Below, one piece after another: positions 1 to 7,767 of a stretch of DNA of 64,000 bases. Every line of letters starts with the position of its first letter. The stretch's first letter is position 1. The DNA comes from Rhodobacteraceae bacterium Water-Bin34 (GTDB lineage: Bacteria > Pseudomonadota > Alphaproteobacteria > Rhodobacterales > Rhodobacteraceae). Under the pieces are notes generated by a model. That model saw only the letters and a list, made by a program, of their open reading frames with translations, ran no database searches and was not told the origin of the DNA. The stretch covers positions 32,992 to 96,991 of the forward strand of contig FZLS01000003.1 of assembly GCA_900197625.1 (NCBI GenBank), written 5' to 3'. Position numbers and translations under genes: made by a program.

Positions 1-864
1 TGCCATAGCAGCACCAACCAAAAGTAACACAACTGAAGATGTTATGCCTGCTCTTGTTATAACACCTGAAAGATCACTTATCTTAAGAGTTCTCAAAACA
101 AATAAGCCAATGAATAATGCATATGCTACTGCAACAGCAGCCGCTTCAGTAGGTGTAAATATACCCCCAAGTATACCACCTAATATGATAACAGGCGTTA
201 ATAGCGGAAAAAAGGCTTTTATACTTGCTTGACCTCGTTCAGGCCATGAATATTTATTTGTAGCAACAGGAAAATCATATTTATTTGCCATAAATTTAAC
301 CATTAGCATTAAGCCTATACCAACCATAGCTCCGGGTATCACGCCTGCTAAGAATAATGCTGCAACACTTTCTCCCATAACATATGCATATATAATCATT
401 ATCCCAGAAGGTGGAATGATTGGCCCAATAACAGAACTTGCTGCGGTGATCGCAGCTGCAAATTTTCTCGTATATCCTTGTTTTTCCATAGCAGGAATTA
501 ACATCGACCCTAACGCAGATGTGTCAGCAACCGCTGATCCTGATAAACCTGCAAAAAGCATAGAAGACAATACATTTACATGTGCTAGCCCTCCCCTCAG
601 ATGACCCATGAATGCTTGTGAAAATTCCACAAGTCTCATTGTTATTCCACCTCTATTCATTAGTTCGCCAGCTAACATGAAGAATGGAATGGCCATTAAC
701 GGAAAGCTATCAATCCCATTATATACGTTTCTATATAATAAGGTGATATCTCGTTCTTGGCCGTTTAAATACAGAAGTAGACCCGGTGCAGCCAATAAGC
801 CAAAAAATACTGGTAAGCCTATGATTAGAAAAAATAAAAATACTGGTAAAAACCAAATTAACAT
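1..864 (-). CDS. dctM: TRAP transporter large permease DctM, partial (C-terminal end outside the window)
   Basis: The frame is open from the ATG at 864 to the left edge, giving 288 codons; whole DctM proteins have about 425 residues, so roughly the last third is missing. The visible part is a chain of hydrophobic helices. It holds the family's conserved stretches: an N-terminal WFLPVFLFFLIIGLPV segment, a GLSGSAVADTSALGS loop, and an IIPPSG motif typical of the ion transporter superfamily. DctM is the inner-membrane channel subunit that works with DctQ and a periplasmic binding protein (DctP) to import organic acids or sugar acids with sodium. Its start overlaps the end of dctQ by 7 bases, so the two are translationally coupled. 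No dctP is visible; it may lie beyond the edge. The substrate is inferred from the neighbouring monooxygenase genes. Confidence 0.93.
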   Translation of the reverse strand, partial: MLIWFLPVFLFFLIIGLPVFFGLLAAPGLLLYLNGQERDITLLYRNVYNGIDSFPLMAIPFFMLAGELMNRGGITMRLVEFSQAFMGHLRGGLAHVNVLSSMLFAGLSGSAVADTSALGSMLIPAMEKQGYTRKFAAAITAASSVIGPIIPPSGIMIIYAYVMGESVAALFLAGVIPGAMVGIGLMLMVKFMANKYDFPVATNKYSWPERGQASIKAFFPLLTPVIILGGILGGIFTPTEAAAVAVAYALFIGLFVLRTLKISDLSGVITRAGITSSVVLLLVGAAMA

Positions 865-1454
865 TTAGAAGTCTCCATGCTTGTATCATCATGGATCTTC
901 GGTAACAAATTACCTTTACCTAGTTTTAATAATATACTTCTTCCTATTAATTCTAAGTTTACTGATATCAATAATATGCAGCCAACAAATAAAGACATCA
1001 TCATCCATGATCTTGGAATTCTATACCAATTTTGAAAATCTATAGTGATTGGAATATATAAGGATGCTGTTGCAAACCTTCCACCAAAGCCCGTAACTTC
1101 TGCATACCCAATTCGAACAGCTGATATAAGCACTAATAATGATAATAATAAAAGTAGCATTGATAATATAAAATTAATAATATTTGGAATGAATTGAGTT
1201 ATGAAATCAATTGCAACAAACCCACCTCTTCTAAAGGCAGTTGGTGCCATTAACCCAGTCATCCATAACATGCAGAATCTTGCAGCTTCATCTGGCCAGG
1301 GAAGTGCATTATTCAAAATATATCGGAAAAATACTTGTATTAGAATTGCAATAACCATCAGTATAACAGTTAAAACCCCAAGTCCTCTGCATAATTTTAA
1401 AACAAAATTATTAATTCGGCTTAAGATTTGCGTTATAACTATTAAGAAAGTCAT
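858..1454 (-). CDS. dctQ: TRAP transporter small permease DctQ
   Basis: This is a 198-residue protein with four predicted membrane helices, a size and topology typical of DctQ. The segment with WPDEAARFCMLWMTGLMAP followed by RRGGF matches the conserved DctQ core (W-x-EE/DE-AR in helix 2). I chose the ATG at 1454; a TTG five codons upstream is possible but has no better ribosome site. It follows the flavin reductase gene by about 37 bases and overlaps dctM, so it belongs to the monooxygenase operon read leftward from 4063. Together with DctM it should carry the substrate of that operon across the inner membrane. Confidence 0.92.
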   Translation of the reverse strand: MTFLIVITQILSRINNFVLKLCRGLGVLTVILMVIAILIQVFFRYILNNALPWPDEAARFCMLWMTGLMAPTAFRRGGFVAIDFITQFIPNIINFILSMLLLLLSLLVLISAVRIGYAEVTGFGGRFATASLYIPITIDFQNWYRIPRSWMMMSLFVGCILLISVNLELIGRSILLKLGKGNLLPKIHDDTSMETSKC

Positions 1455-1491
1455 ATTTTGCAATTCCAACCTGCACTAAATGTAAGCATTT

Positions 1492-2019
1492 TCATTTATT
1501 TATCCCTTTGGGTTTAATTTCTCCAAATTCACCGGAGAAAAAAGATAGTGCATTACCCGTACTTTCAAGAGCGCTTTCTACTTTTCCAATTATAATTTTA
1601 TGATCGCCTGCATCATGCATATCATATTTGACACAATGGAATCTTGCTAAACAATTATCAATTATTGGAACGCCTTTACTCGATATACTGTGTGAAAATG
1701 TATCAAATGCTTTCTTGTTTTTAACAAACTCATTACACAAAGCCTGCTGATCAAAATTAAGTACATGAATTGCAAAATAATGTGCTTTTTCAAAATATTT
1801 AAATCTTGAAGATCTCTTATCAGGGGCCCACATGATTAAAGCAGGATTTAGAGATATAGATGAAAAACTGTTTACTGTCATGCCAATATGGCCATCTATG
1901 CTGTCGCATGAGACTATTGTAACACCTGTTGCAAATCGGCTAAAAGCTTTACGAAGCATTTTTGTATTATCAGAATTAGGCGTGAATTCTGTAAACATAT
2001 CTATGCCTCCATCAGCCAT
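1492..2019 (-). CDS. smoA: Flavin reductase (RutF/HpaC-like), SmoA-type partner of the monooxygenase
   Basis: A 175-residue single-domain flavin reductase. The N-terminal part has FRKAFSRFATGVTIVS-like family features (here AFSRFATGVTIVSCDS, residues 26-41), then GMTVNSFSSISLNPALI, the FMN-binding signature of the flavin reductase-like domain. It should use NAD(P)H to make reduced FMN for the SsuD-like monooxygenase two genes upstream. Its ATG overlaps the stop of the aldo/keto reductase (TAATG), so it is co-translated. The order monooxygenase, aldo/keto reductase, flavin reductase matches smoC, smoB, smoA of the sulfoquinovose monooxygenase pathway. The family call is firm; the smoA name rests on that context. 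Confidence 0.8.
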   Translation of the reverse strand: MADGGIDMFTEFTPNSDNTKMLRKAFSRFATGVTIVSCDSIDGHIGMTVNSFSSISLNPALIMWAPDKRSSRFKYFEKAHYFAIHVLNFDQQALCNEFVKNKKAFDTFSHSISSKGVPIIDNCLARFHCVKYDMHDAGDHKIIIGKVESALESTGNALSFFSGEFGEIKPKGINK

Positions 2020-2909
2020 TATGCTACTTCTCTTCCTAATGCAGCAGTGTATAGTTCAAACCATGTAATTCGATCCATTTTAACTTTAAATGCATCACTA
2101 ATTTTGGATATTCTATTAATATTATTAGTTCCCATAATTGGAATTATATTAGCTGGGTGTGTCAGTAAAAATGAAATTGCTACAGCTGATCTGTCTACGT
2201 TATAATTTGAAGCAATTTCGTCCATTTTATTGGTTAGCTCATTTTTATTTGTCATCAGCTTACCTCCACCCAAAGGTGACCAGGCCATAATTGGTGAAGC
2301 ATTTTTTTGGTGAAATACTACATCTCCATTAGTAAAAGATTCTATAGATTGTAATGATAATTCTATTTGGTTTGTATGAAGTTGGTTACTCATAGAAGAT
2401 TGTAATAATTCCCAGTCGTAAGGCCTGTAATTTGATACACCTACTGATCTCACCTTGCCAGATTTGACTAATTCATCAAGAGCATGACCAGTTTCGTAGT
2501 GATCCATAAATGGATCAGGTCTATGAATTAAGAGCATGTCTATATGGTCAACATTCATGTTTTTTAATGATGCGTTTACAGATGCATTAATATGTTTTTT
2601 TGAGGTATCATAATACTTAACTGGAACATCTGAATATTTTCCACATGGTGCAACAATTCCACATTTTGTGACAATTTCAATCTTATTTCTTAGTGCTTTG
2701 TTTTCTTTTAATACTCTACCGAATAGTGCTTCAGCAGAATAATCACCATATATATCAGCTTGATCAAATGTTGTTATACCTTGTTCGAGGCATAAGTTAA
2801 TTTTATTTAATACAGATTTGTTATCACTTTTTTCGCCATCAGCAAGGCGCCACATGCCATAAATGATTTGACTGAAATCTAAAGTTTCATTTATTTTAAT
2901 CCGTTCCAT
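2019..2909 (-). CDS. smoB: Aldo/keto reductase, SmoB-like (YdhF group)
   Basis: A 296-residue aldo/keto reductase. The catalytic tetrad is visible as Asp49 and Tyr54 (FDQADIYG), Lys82 (VTKCG) and His129 (LLIHRPDP). The C-terminal part keeps the cofactor-binding pattern (PIMGTNN followed by an arginine). It resembles the E. coli YdhF group. In the sulfo-SMO pathway SmoB reduces 6-oxo-glucose, made by desulfonation of sulfoquinovose, to glucose with NADPH. Here it sits between the monooxygenase and the flavin reductase with 1-base stop/start overlaps on both sides, the same three-gene set. The family is certain; the 6-oxo-glucose substrate is inferred from context. Confidence 0.8.
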   Translation of the reverse strand: MERIKINETLDFSQIIYGMWRLADGEKSDNKSVLNKINLCLEQGITTFDQADIYGDYSAEALFGRVLKENKALRNKIEIVTKCGIVAPCGKYSDVPVKYYDTSKKHINASVNASLKNMNVDHIDMLLIHRPDPFMDHYETGHALDELVKSGKVRSVGVSNYRPYDWELLQSSMSNQLHTNQIELSLQSIESFTNGDVVFHQKNASPIMAWSPLGGGKLMTNKNELTNKMDEIASNYNVDRSAVAISFLLTHPANIIPIMGTNNINRISKISDAFKVKMDRITWFELYTAALGREVA

Positions 2910-4063
2910 TACTTTCTAATTCCTGTGCCTAAAGGTGTTGAAGGAGTTTTATTTGGAACACGTCCATAAACACTTGGTAATGAACATGTATTTAATTTTG
3001 GTAGAACTTTTGATCCAAAATGTTTTGCTTCATCAATATGCGGGTAACCTGAGAAAATAAAAGCTCTTATTCCCATCTTTTCATATTCATTTATTTTGGA
3101 TAATACTTGATCTGCTGATCCTACTAATGCTGCGCCACAGCCAGAGCGGGCTCGTCCTACACCTGTCCAAAGGTTTTGCTCAATATAGCCATATTTATCA
3201 GCTAATTCCCTATTTTTAGATTGATGAGATACACCTAAAGATGTTGAGTCTAATGCTCTATCTCGTATCATCTTGCCATACTCATCATCTAATTTTGAAG
3301 TGATATATTCCGCATATTCCTTTGCCTCTATTTCAGTATCACGTACTATAACATGTACCCTGAGGCCATAATCTAAAGTTCTATTATATTTCTGTGCAAC
3401 ATCATTAACCGCTCTCATTCGATCAGCTAGATCTTCTTTTTTTTCCGGCCACATTAAATATACATCACAATGTTCTCCGCATAGCTCCAAGGCAGATGGT
3501 GAGTAACCTCCAAAATACAGTAATGGACCATTAGTTTGGTAAGGCACTACTGGTGAAGTATCTATATTTTTAAAATTATATATTTTACCTTCGTGGTTAA
3601 TGTGATTTTTTGTCCAAGCTTGTTTTAAAATTTCAACAACTTCTCTAGACCTTTGGTACCGATATGTACTCTCTTCTGTTTGACCAGGGAAATCAGAACT
3701 AATTATGTTTACTGTTAACCTACCTTTAAGCATGTGATCTAATGTAGCAATTGTTCTAGCGAGCATTATTGGTTGCATTTCGCCGCATCTAACAGCTGCT
3801 AGTAAATTGATATCAGATGTTATAGGTGCACATCCCGCAACAAAAGATAAAGTATCTTGGCCGACTTGGTATGATGAAGGGCAAAGAATATTATTAAATC
3901 CTTGCTCTTCTGATACCGTAACAATTTTAGAACAATGCTCCCAGCTTGATCTTAATTTTCCATCTGGCACACCAAGAAATTGATAATCATCTGAGCAGAG
4001 TGCTGAAAACCACGAAACTTCACTTGCATTTAAATTTGATGATTTAATAGGTACGACCGTCAT
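2909..4063 (-). CDS. smoC: LLM-class flavin-dependent monooxygenase, SsuD/SmoC-like (candidate sulfoquinovose monooxygenase)
   Basis: A 384-residue enzyme of the bacterial luciferase-like fold, related to alkanesulfonate monooxygenase SsuD. Family marks are AAVRCGEMQPIMLARTIATLDH, the GRLTVNIIS strand, the LLYFGGYSPSALEL loop and a C-terminal LWTGVGRARSGCGAALVGS segment with an ISGYPH-like end (here FSGYPHIDEA). It would use reduced FMN and O2 to cleave a C-S bond, releasing sulfite and an aldehyde. I took the ATG at 4063, preceded by a GAAAG ribosome site; a TTG 13 codons upstream is less likely. It leads the operon smoC-smoB-smoA-dctQ-dctM. A general alkanesulfonate or sulfone substrate cannot be excluded, but SsuD operons do not normally carry an aldo/keto reductase. 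Confidence 0.75.
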   Translation of the reverse strand: MTVVPIKSSNLNASEVSWFSALCSDDYQFLGVPDGKLRSSWEHCSKIVTVSEEQGFNNILCPSSYQVGQDTLSFVAGCAPITSDINLLAAVRCGEMQPIMLARTIATLDHMLKGRLTVNIISSDFPGQTEESTYRYQRSREVVEILKQAWTKNHINHEGKIYNFKNIDTSPVVPYQTNGPLLYFGGYSPSALELCGEHCDVYLMWPEKKEDLADRMRAVNDVAQKYNRTLDYGLRVHVIVRDTEIEAKEYAEYITSKLDDEYGKMIRDRALDSTSLGVSHQSKNRELADKYGYIEQNLWTGVGRARSGCGAALVGSADQVLSKINEYEKMGIRAFIFSGYPHIDEAKHFGSKVLPKLNTCSLPSVYGRVPNKTPSTPLGTGIRK

Positions 4064-4091
4064 TAATTTATCTTTCAATGAATTATAAGTA

Positions 4092-4134
4092 TTGATTAAC
4101 AAATCAATTTATGTAAATCAATGGTGTATCAATT
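4092..4134. promoter_or_regulatory. Candidate operator region between smoC-like gene and gntR
   Basis: The short divergent region holds an inverted repeat TTGATT-AACA-AATCAA (4092-4107) and three direct copies of ATCAAT (4103, 4117, 4128), spaced 14 and 11 bases apart. Repeats between divergent genes are where a GntR/UTRA regulator usually binds. No site of known consensus was recognised, so the assignment is positional. Confidence 0.35.
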
Positions 4135-4140
4135 TATTCT

Positions 4141-4863
4141 TTGAGATTACAAGTGAACACTTCAAACCAAAATTTTCATAATTTACCAAAATACATACAG
4201 ATATCAGAATTATTAATCCGTGATATCGGTTCTGGAAGATTAATTGATGGTGAAAGATTACCTCCAGAAAGAGTGCTAGCAAAAACACTTAATGTCACTG
4301 TAACTACATTGCGTAAATCACTGAAAGTACTTGTAGAAAAAGGAATGCTTAATCAAGTTCATGGATCTGGAAATTATGTATGTCATGGTGCCAAAGATGA
4401 CAGTGTATACGCAATGTTCAGACTTGAGTTATTGAAAGGCGGTGGGCTTCCAAGTGCAAAATTTATTGATATAAAACAGATGGAAAAGCCAGCAAATTTA
4501 CCAATATTTGGGACATCTAATATAGCAACTAGAATGCGTAGAATTAGATATCTTAATAAAACAATTATAGGGCTTGAGGAAATTTGGTTGGATTTGGATG
4601 AAGGTAAAGTAAAAAAAAATCAAGTTTCGGATTCGCTTTATCATTATTATCGTACTCGTCTCGGATTCTGGATAACGCATGCAGAAGATAGGGTAAGTAT
4701 AAATGCCCTGCCCGATTGGACTCCAAATGATTTTTCTTTGCCTGTTGGAACTATTACTGGATTTATAGAACGTTTTAGTTGGTCAGAGAAATCAAAACCT
4801 ATTGAATATTCAAAAACATGGTTTGATACAAATGCTGCACAGTATGTGCAAAGATTAAAATAG
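4141..4863 (+). CDS. GntR-family regulator with UTRA ligand domain
   Basis: A 240-residue repressor-type protein. The N-terminal winged helix (residues 12-80) has the GntR signature: YIQISELLIRDIGSGRL, then ERLPPERVLAKTLNVTVTTLRKSLKVLVEKG and HGSGNYV. The rest is a UTRA-type effector domain with the RRIRYLN and EEIWLD elements. The start is a TTG at 4141; a GTG at 4153 with a GAGA site seven bases before it is an equally good choice. It is divergent from the monooxygenase operon and 8 bases upstream of the Gfo/Idh/MocA gene, so it most likely senses the same substrate (a sugar or sulfosugar) and represses both units. Confidence 0.88.
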   Translation: MRLQVNTSNQNFHNLPKYIQISELLIRDIGSGRLIDGERLPPERVLAKTLNVTVTTLRKSLKVLVEKGMLNQVHGSGNYVCHGAKDDSVYAMFRLELLKGGGLPSAKFIDIKQMEKPANLPIFGTSNIATRMRRIRYLNKTIIGLEEIWLDLDEGKVKKNQVSDSLYHYYRTRLGFWITHAEDRVSINALPDWTPNDFSLPVGTITGFIERFSWSEKSKPIEYSKTWFDTNAAQYVQRLK

Positions 4864-4871
4864 GGAATAAT

Positions 4872-5990
4872 ATGACAAAATTAACACATTATGGAATTAT
4901 TGGTTGTGGTATGATGGGGCAAGAACATCTCAAAAATATTGCATTGCTTGAAAATACGGTGATAGAGGCAATATATGAACCTGATGCGGAAATGGCAAAA
5001 AAAGCATCTAAGTTTGCTCCAAAAGCAATTTTTACAAATAGTGTAGATGAGTTATTAGATATTAACGATATTGATTGTCTCGTAATCGTAAGCCCAAATT
5101 TTTGTCACATTGATCAATTGATGCAGATATTAGATAAAAGACATATTCCAATTTTAGTTGAAAAACCACTCTTTACGAATGAAAATGATATACCAAAATT
5201 AAAGAAATTTAGAGATAAATACAAATCTCATGTTTGGGTTGCTATGGAGTATCGATATATGCCTCCAATTGAAGCGCTTAGTGAAAAAATTATACAATCG
5301 ACTGGAGAGATCAATATGCTCACAATCAAAGAGCATCGATTTCCCTTTTTAGAAAAAGTAAATGATTGGAATAGATTCAATGAATTTTCAGGTGGAACAT
5401 TAGTAGAAAAATGCTGTCATTTTTTTGACTTAATGAGGCTACTAATAAAGTCTGAACCAATACGAATAATGGCTAGTGCAGGGCAATCAGTTAATCATTT
5501 AGATGAAACATATGACGGCAAGACTCCAGATATAATCGATAATGCTTATGTTATAGTTGATTTTAAAAATAATGTTAGAGCTATGCTTGAGTTATGTATG
5601 TTTGCAGAAGGGTCAAGGTATCAAGAAGAAATTTCTGCTGTTGGGCCAATCGGTAAAATAGAAGCATTGGTGCCAGGGCCAGGGAGATTTTGGCCTAAGC
5701 ATCTAGGCCCTGCCCCAACACCAAAATTAATAATTAGCCCAAGAAATCCTCAAGGACCAATACATGAAGATATAATTGTAGATGAAAAATTATTAAGTGC
5801 CGGTGATCATAATGGATCCACCTTTTATCAACATCAAAAGTTTCTTAAATTAGTTAGAGGAGACTTAAAGCTACCTGAAGTTTCACTTCTTGATGGATGG
5901 AAAGCTGTTGCAATGGGATTAGCAGCACAAAAAAGTGCAAAAACTGGTTTAGCAATAGATTTACAAGATGAAACTAATTATCCAATTTAG
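4872..5990 (+). CDS. Gfo/Idh/MocA-family NAD-dependent protein (candidate sulfoquinovosidase of the GH188 type)
   Basis: A 372-residue protein with the family's two domains. The N-terminal Rossmann fold has GIIGCGMMG at 8-16, and the EKP motif is at 97-99. The C-terminal beta-sheet domain has GGTLVEKCCHFFD with a conserved His183. The start has a clear AGGGA site and follows gntR by 8 bases. In a plain reading it oxidises or reduces a sugar or inositol. From established knowledge, some Gfo/Idh/MocA relatives are NAD-dependent glycosidases, and a sulfoquinovosidase family (GH188) of this fold occurs beside sulfoquinovose genes. With smoABC next door and no GH31 sulfoquinovosidase in view, that role is attractive but unproven. 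Confidence 0.82.
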   Translation: MTKLTHYGIIGCGMMGQEHLKNIALLENTVIEAIYEPDAEMAKKASKFAPKAIFTNSVDELLDINDIDCLVIVSPNFCHIDQLMQILDKRHIPILVEKPLFTNENDIPKLKKFRDKYKSHVWVAMEYRYMPPIEALSEKIIQSTGEINMLTIKEHRFPFLEKVNDWNRFNEFSGGTLVEKCCHFFDLMRLLIKSEPIRIMASAGQSVNHLDETYDGKTPDIIDNAYVIVDFKNNVRAMLELCMFAEGSRYQEEISAVGPIGKIEALVPGPGRFWPKHLGPAPTPKLIISPRNPQGPIHEDIIVDEKLLSAGDHNGSTFYQHQKFLKLVRGDLKLPEVSLLDGWKAVAMGLAAQKSAKTGLAIDLQDETNYPI

Positions 5991-6058
5991 CAAAATTAAG
6001 TGAAAATGTAGATATAAAACTTTTTTGAGCCATATATTCATTTGAATACATTCAATAT

Positions 6059-6082
6059 CGGATGATTTCATCCGCTATTTTT
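6059..6082 (+). terminator. Rho-independent terminator after the gntR-gfo unit
   Basis: A 7-bp perfect stem CGGATGA/TCATCCG (6059-6065 with 6068-6074) and a two-base loop are followed by a run of five T at 6078-6082. It lies about 70 bases after the Gfo/Idh/MocA stop codon and before the photolyase start, which separates the two transcription units. Confidence 0.75.
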
Positions 6083-6110
6083 GATACAATTAGTATATAA
6101 GGTATGTGAA

Positions 6111-7646
6111 ATGATATTAAGGTTAATATTGGGTGATCAACTAAGTGAAAATATATCTAGTTTAAGAAACGCAAATAAAGCAGATGATCATATTTTAATC
6201 TGTGAAGTTAAATCTGAAGCAACATATGTTAGGCACCATAAGAAAAAAATAGCTTTTTTATTCTCAGCTATGAGACACTTTTCTAAATCTCTTGAAGATT
6301 TAAATTTTAATTTAACCTACATAAAATATGATGATGTAAATAATACTGGAAGCCTTTTTGGTGAAGTCAAAAAGAAGATAGATAACAATAATTTCAAAAA
6401 AATTGTAATAACTATGCCAAACGAATTTAGACTCTATTCAGAAATTATAGAATGGGAGAATAAATTAAATATTCCTGTTGAAATAAAGGAAGATGATAGG
6501 TTTCTTTGCACTACAGAAGATTTCAATACTTGGGCAAGTGAAAGGAAACAACTCCGAATGGAGTATTTCTATCGGAATATGAGACGAAAATATGATATCT
6601 TAATGGACGGCGATAATCCCATTGGCGGGCAATGGAATTTTGATAGTGAAAACAGAAAGCCACCTAAAGACGGCCTGAATGTACCAAAAAATTATGCTAT
6701 AAAGCCTGATAAGATTACAACTGATGTTTTAAATCTAGTTGAAAAAAACTTTAAGGATCATTTTGGAGATTTGAAGCCATTTTACTTTGCAGTAACCCGG
6801 CAACAAGCTTTGATAGTATTAGATGAGTTCATAGATAAAAGATTATCAATGTTTGGTGATTTTCAAGATGCTATGATTGAAGGTGAACCTTGGATGTTTC
6901 ATAGCCATATAAGCTTCTATTTGAATTGTGGCTTACTAACACCCTTAGAGTGCATAAAGGCTGCAGAGAATGCTTATTATGACAATAGAGCCCCCCTAAA
7001 TGCCGTTGAAGGCTTTGTAAGGCAAATTTTAGGCTGGAGGGAGTACATAAGGGGAGTATATTGGTACAAGATGCCAGATTATAAAGAAGAAAATTATTTG
7101 GAAGCATCAAGAAAGTTGCCTGAATTTTATTGGACAGGTCAAACAAATATGAATTGTTTAAAACAATGTATTAATGAAACAAAAGAAAATTCATATTCTC
7201 ATCACATACAAAGATTAATGGTGCTTGGTAATTTTGTATTATTGGCAGGTATAAATCCTGATGAAGTTCATAATTGGTATCTTGCGGTTTATTCAGATGC
7301 TTATGAGTGGGTTGAATTGCCAAATGTTACTGGGATGATTTTATATGCAGATGGTGGCATCTTGGCATCAAAGCCCTATGCTGCGAGTGGTGCATATATA
7401 AATAGAATGTCAAACTATTGTAAAAATTGTCATTACAAAGTGAATTTAAAAGATGGAAAAGATGCCTGCCCATTTAATTATTTATACTGGGATTTTTTAA
7501 TAAGAAATGAGAATAAACTAAGAAATAATCCAAGAATGGGATTAATTTATAGAAATTTAGATAAAATGAATTCAGATAAGTATGAAACCATTAAATCTGA
7601 TAGTAATATTTTTCTTAAACATATTGAAAACAATGAAAAAGTCTAA
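6111..7646 (+). CDS. phrB: Iron-sulfur bacterial photolyase (PhrB/FeS-BCP type, (6-4) photolyase family)
   Basis: A 511-residue protein of the deoxyribodipyrimidine photolyase-related family, about the size of Agrobacterium PhrB. The start is [11 protein letters not shown], typical of this class. Four cysteines sit where the [4Fe-4S] ligands are expected: C349 in MNCLKQC, C437 and C440 in NYCKNCHY, and C453 in [11 protein letters not shown]. The FAD-domain motif [15 protein letters not shown] is present. The ATG at 6111 is chosen; an upstream TTG falls inside the terminator T-run. It would repair UV lesions in DNA using blue light. Its end overlaps the DUF2256 gene by 14 bases, starting a three-gene overlapping cluster. 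Confidence 0.92.
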   Translation: MILRLILGDQLSENISSLRNANKADDHILICEVKSEATYVRHHKKKIAFLFSAMRHFSKSLEDLNFNLTYIKYDDVNNTGSLFGEVKKKIDNNNFKKIVITMPNEFRLYSEIIEWENKLNIPVEIKEDDRFLCTTEDFNTWASERKQLRMEYFYRNMRRKYDILMDGDNPIGGQWNFDSENRKPPKDGLNVPKNYAIKPDKITTDVLNLVEKNFKDHFGDLKPFYFAVTRQQALIVLDEFIDKRLSMFGDFQDAMIEGEPWMFHSHISFYLNCGLLTPLECIKAAENAYYDNRAPLNAVEGFVRQILGWREYIRGVYWYKMPDYKEENYLEASRKLPEFYWTGQTNMNCLKQCINETKENSYSHHIQRLMVLGNFVLLAGINPDEVHNWYLAVYSDAYEWVELPNVTGMILYADGGILASKPYAASGAYINRMSNYCKNCHYKVNLKDGKDACPFNYLYWDFLIRNENKLRNNPRMGLIYRNLDKMNSDKYETIKSDSNIFLKHIENNEKV

Positions 7647-7767
7647 TTTACCTTCTAAAAATTGTGCAAAATGCGATCGTCCTTTTACCTGGCGTAAAAA
7701 ATGGAAAAATGTATGGAATGAAGTTAAATATTGCTCTGAGAGATGCAAACGTGAAAAGAACTCTTGA
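7633..7767 (+). CDS. DUF2256 small zinc-ribbon protein (44 aa)
   Basis: A 44-residue basic protein beginning [14 protein letters not shown]. It matches DUF2256: CAKC (C-x2-C), a central RPFTWRKKW segment, then YCSERCKR (C-x3-C), giving four cysteines likely to bind one zinc. The ATG at 7633 lies inside the end of the photolyase gene, and the 3' end overlaps the next gene by 17 bases. The function is unknown. Its position between two photolyase-family genes suggests a role in their activity or assembly, which is inference from neighbourhood only. Confidence 0.85.
   Translation: MKKSNLPSKNCAKCDRPFTWRKKWKNVWNEVKYCSERCKREKNS

Noticed and set aside
2909..4063. Reading the monooxygenase simply as alkanesulfonate monooxygenase SsuD
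   Set aside because: The fold is shared, but ssu operons carry ABC transporter genes and no aldo/keto reductase; the smoABC-like trio explains the neighbours better. It remains the main alternative.
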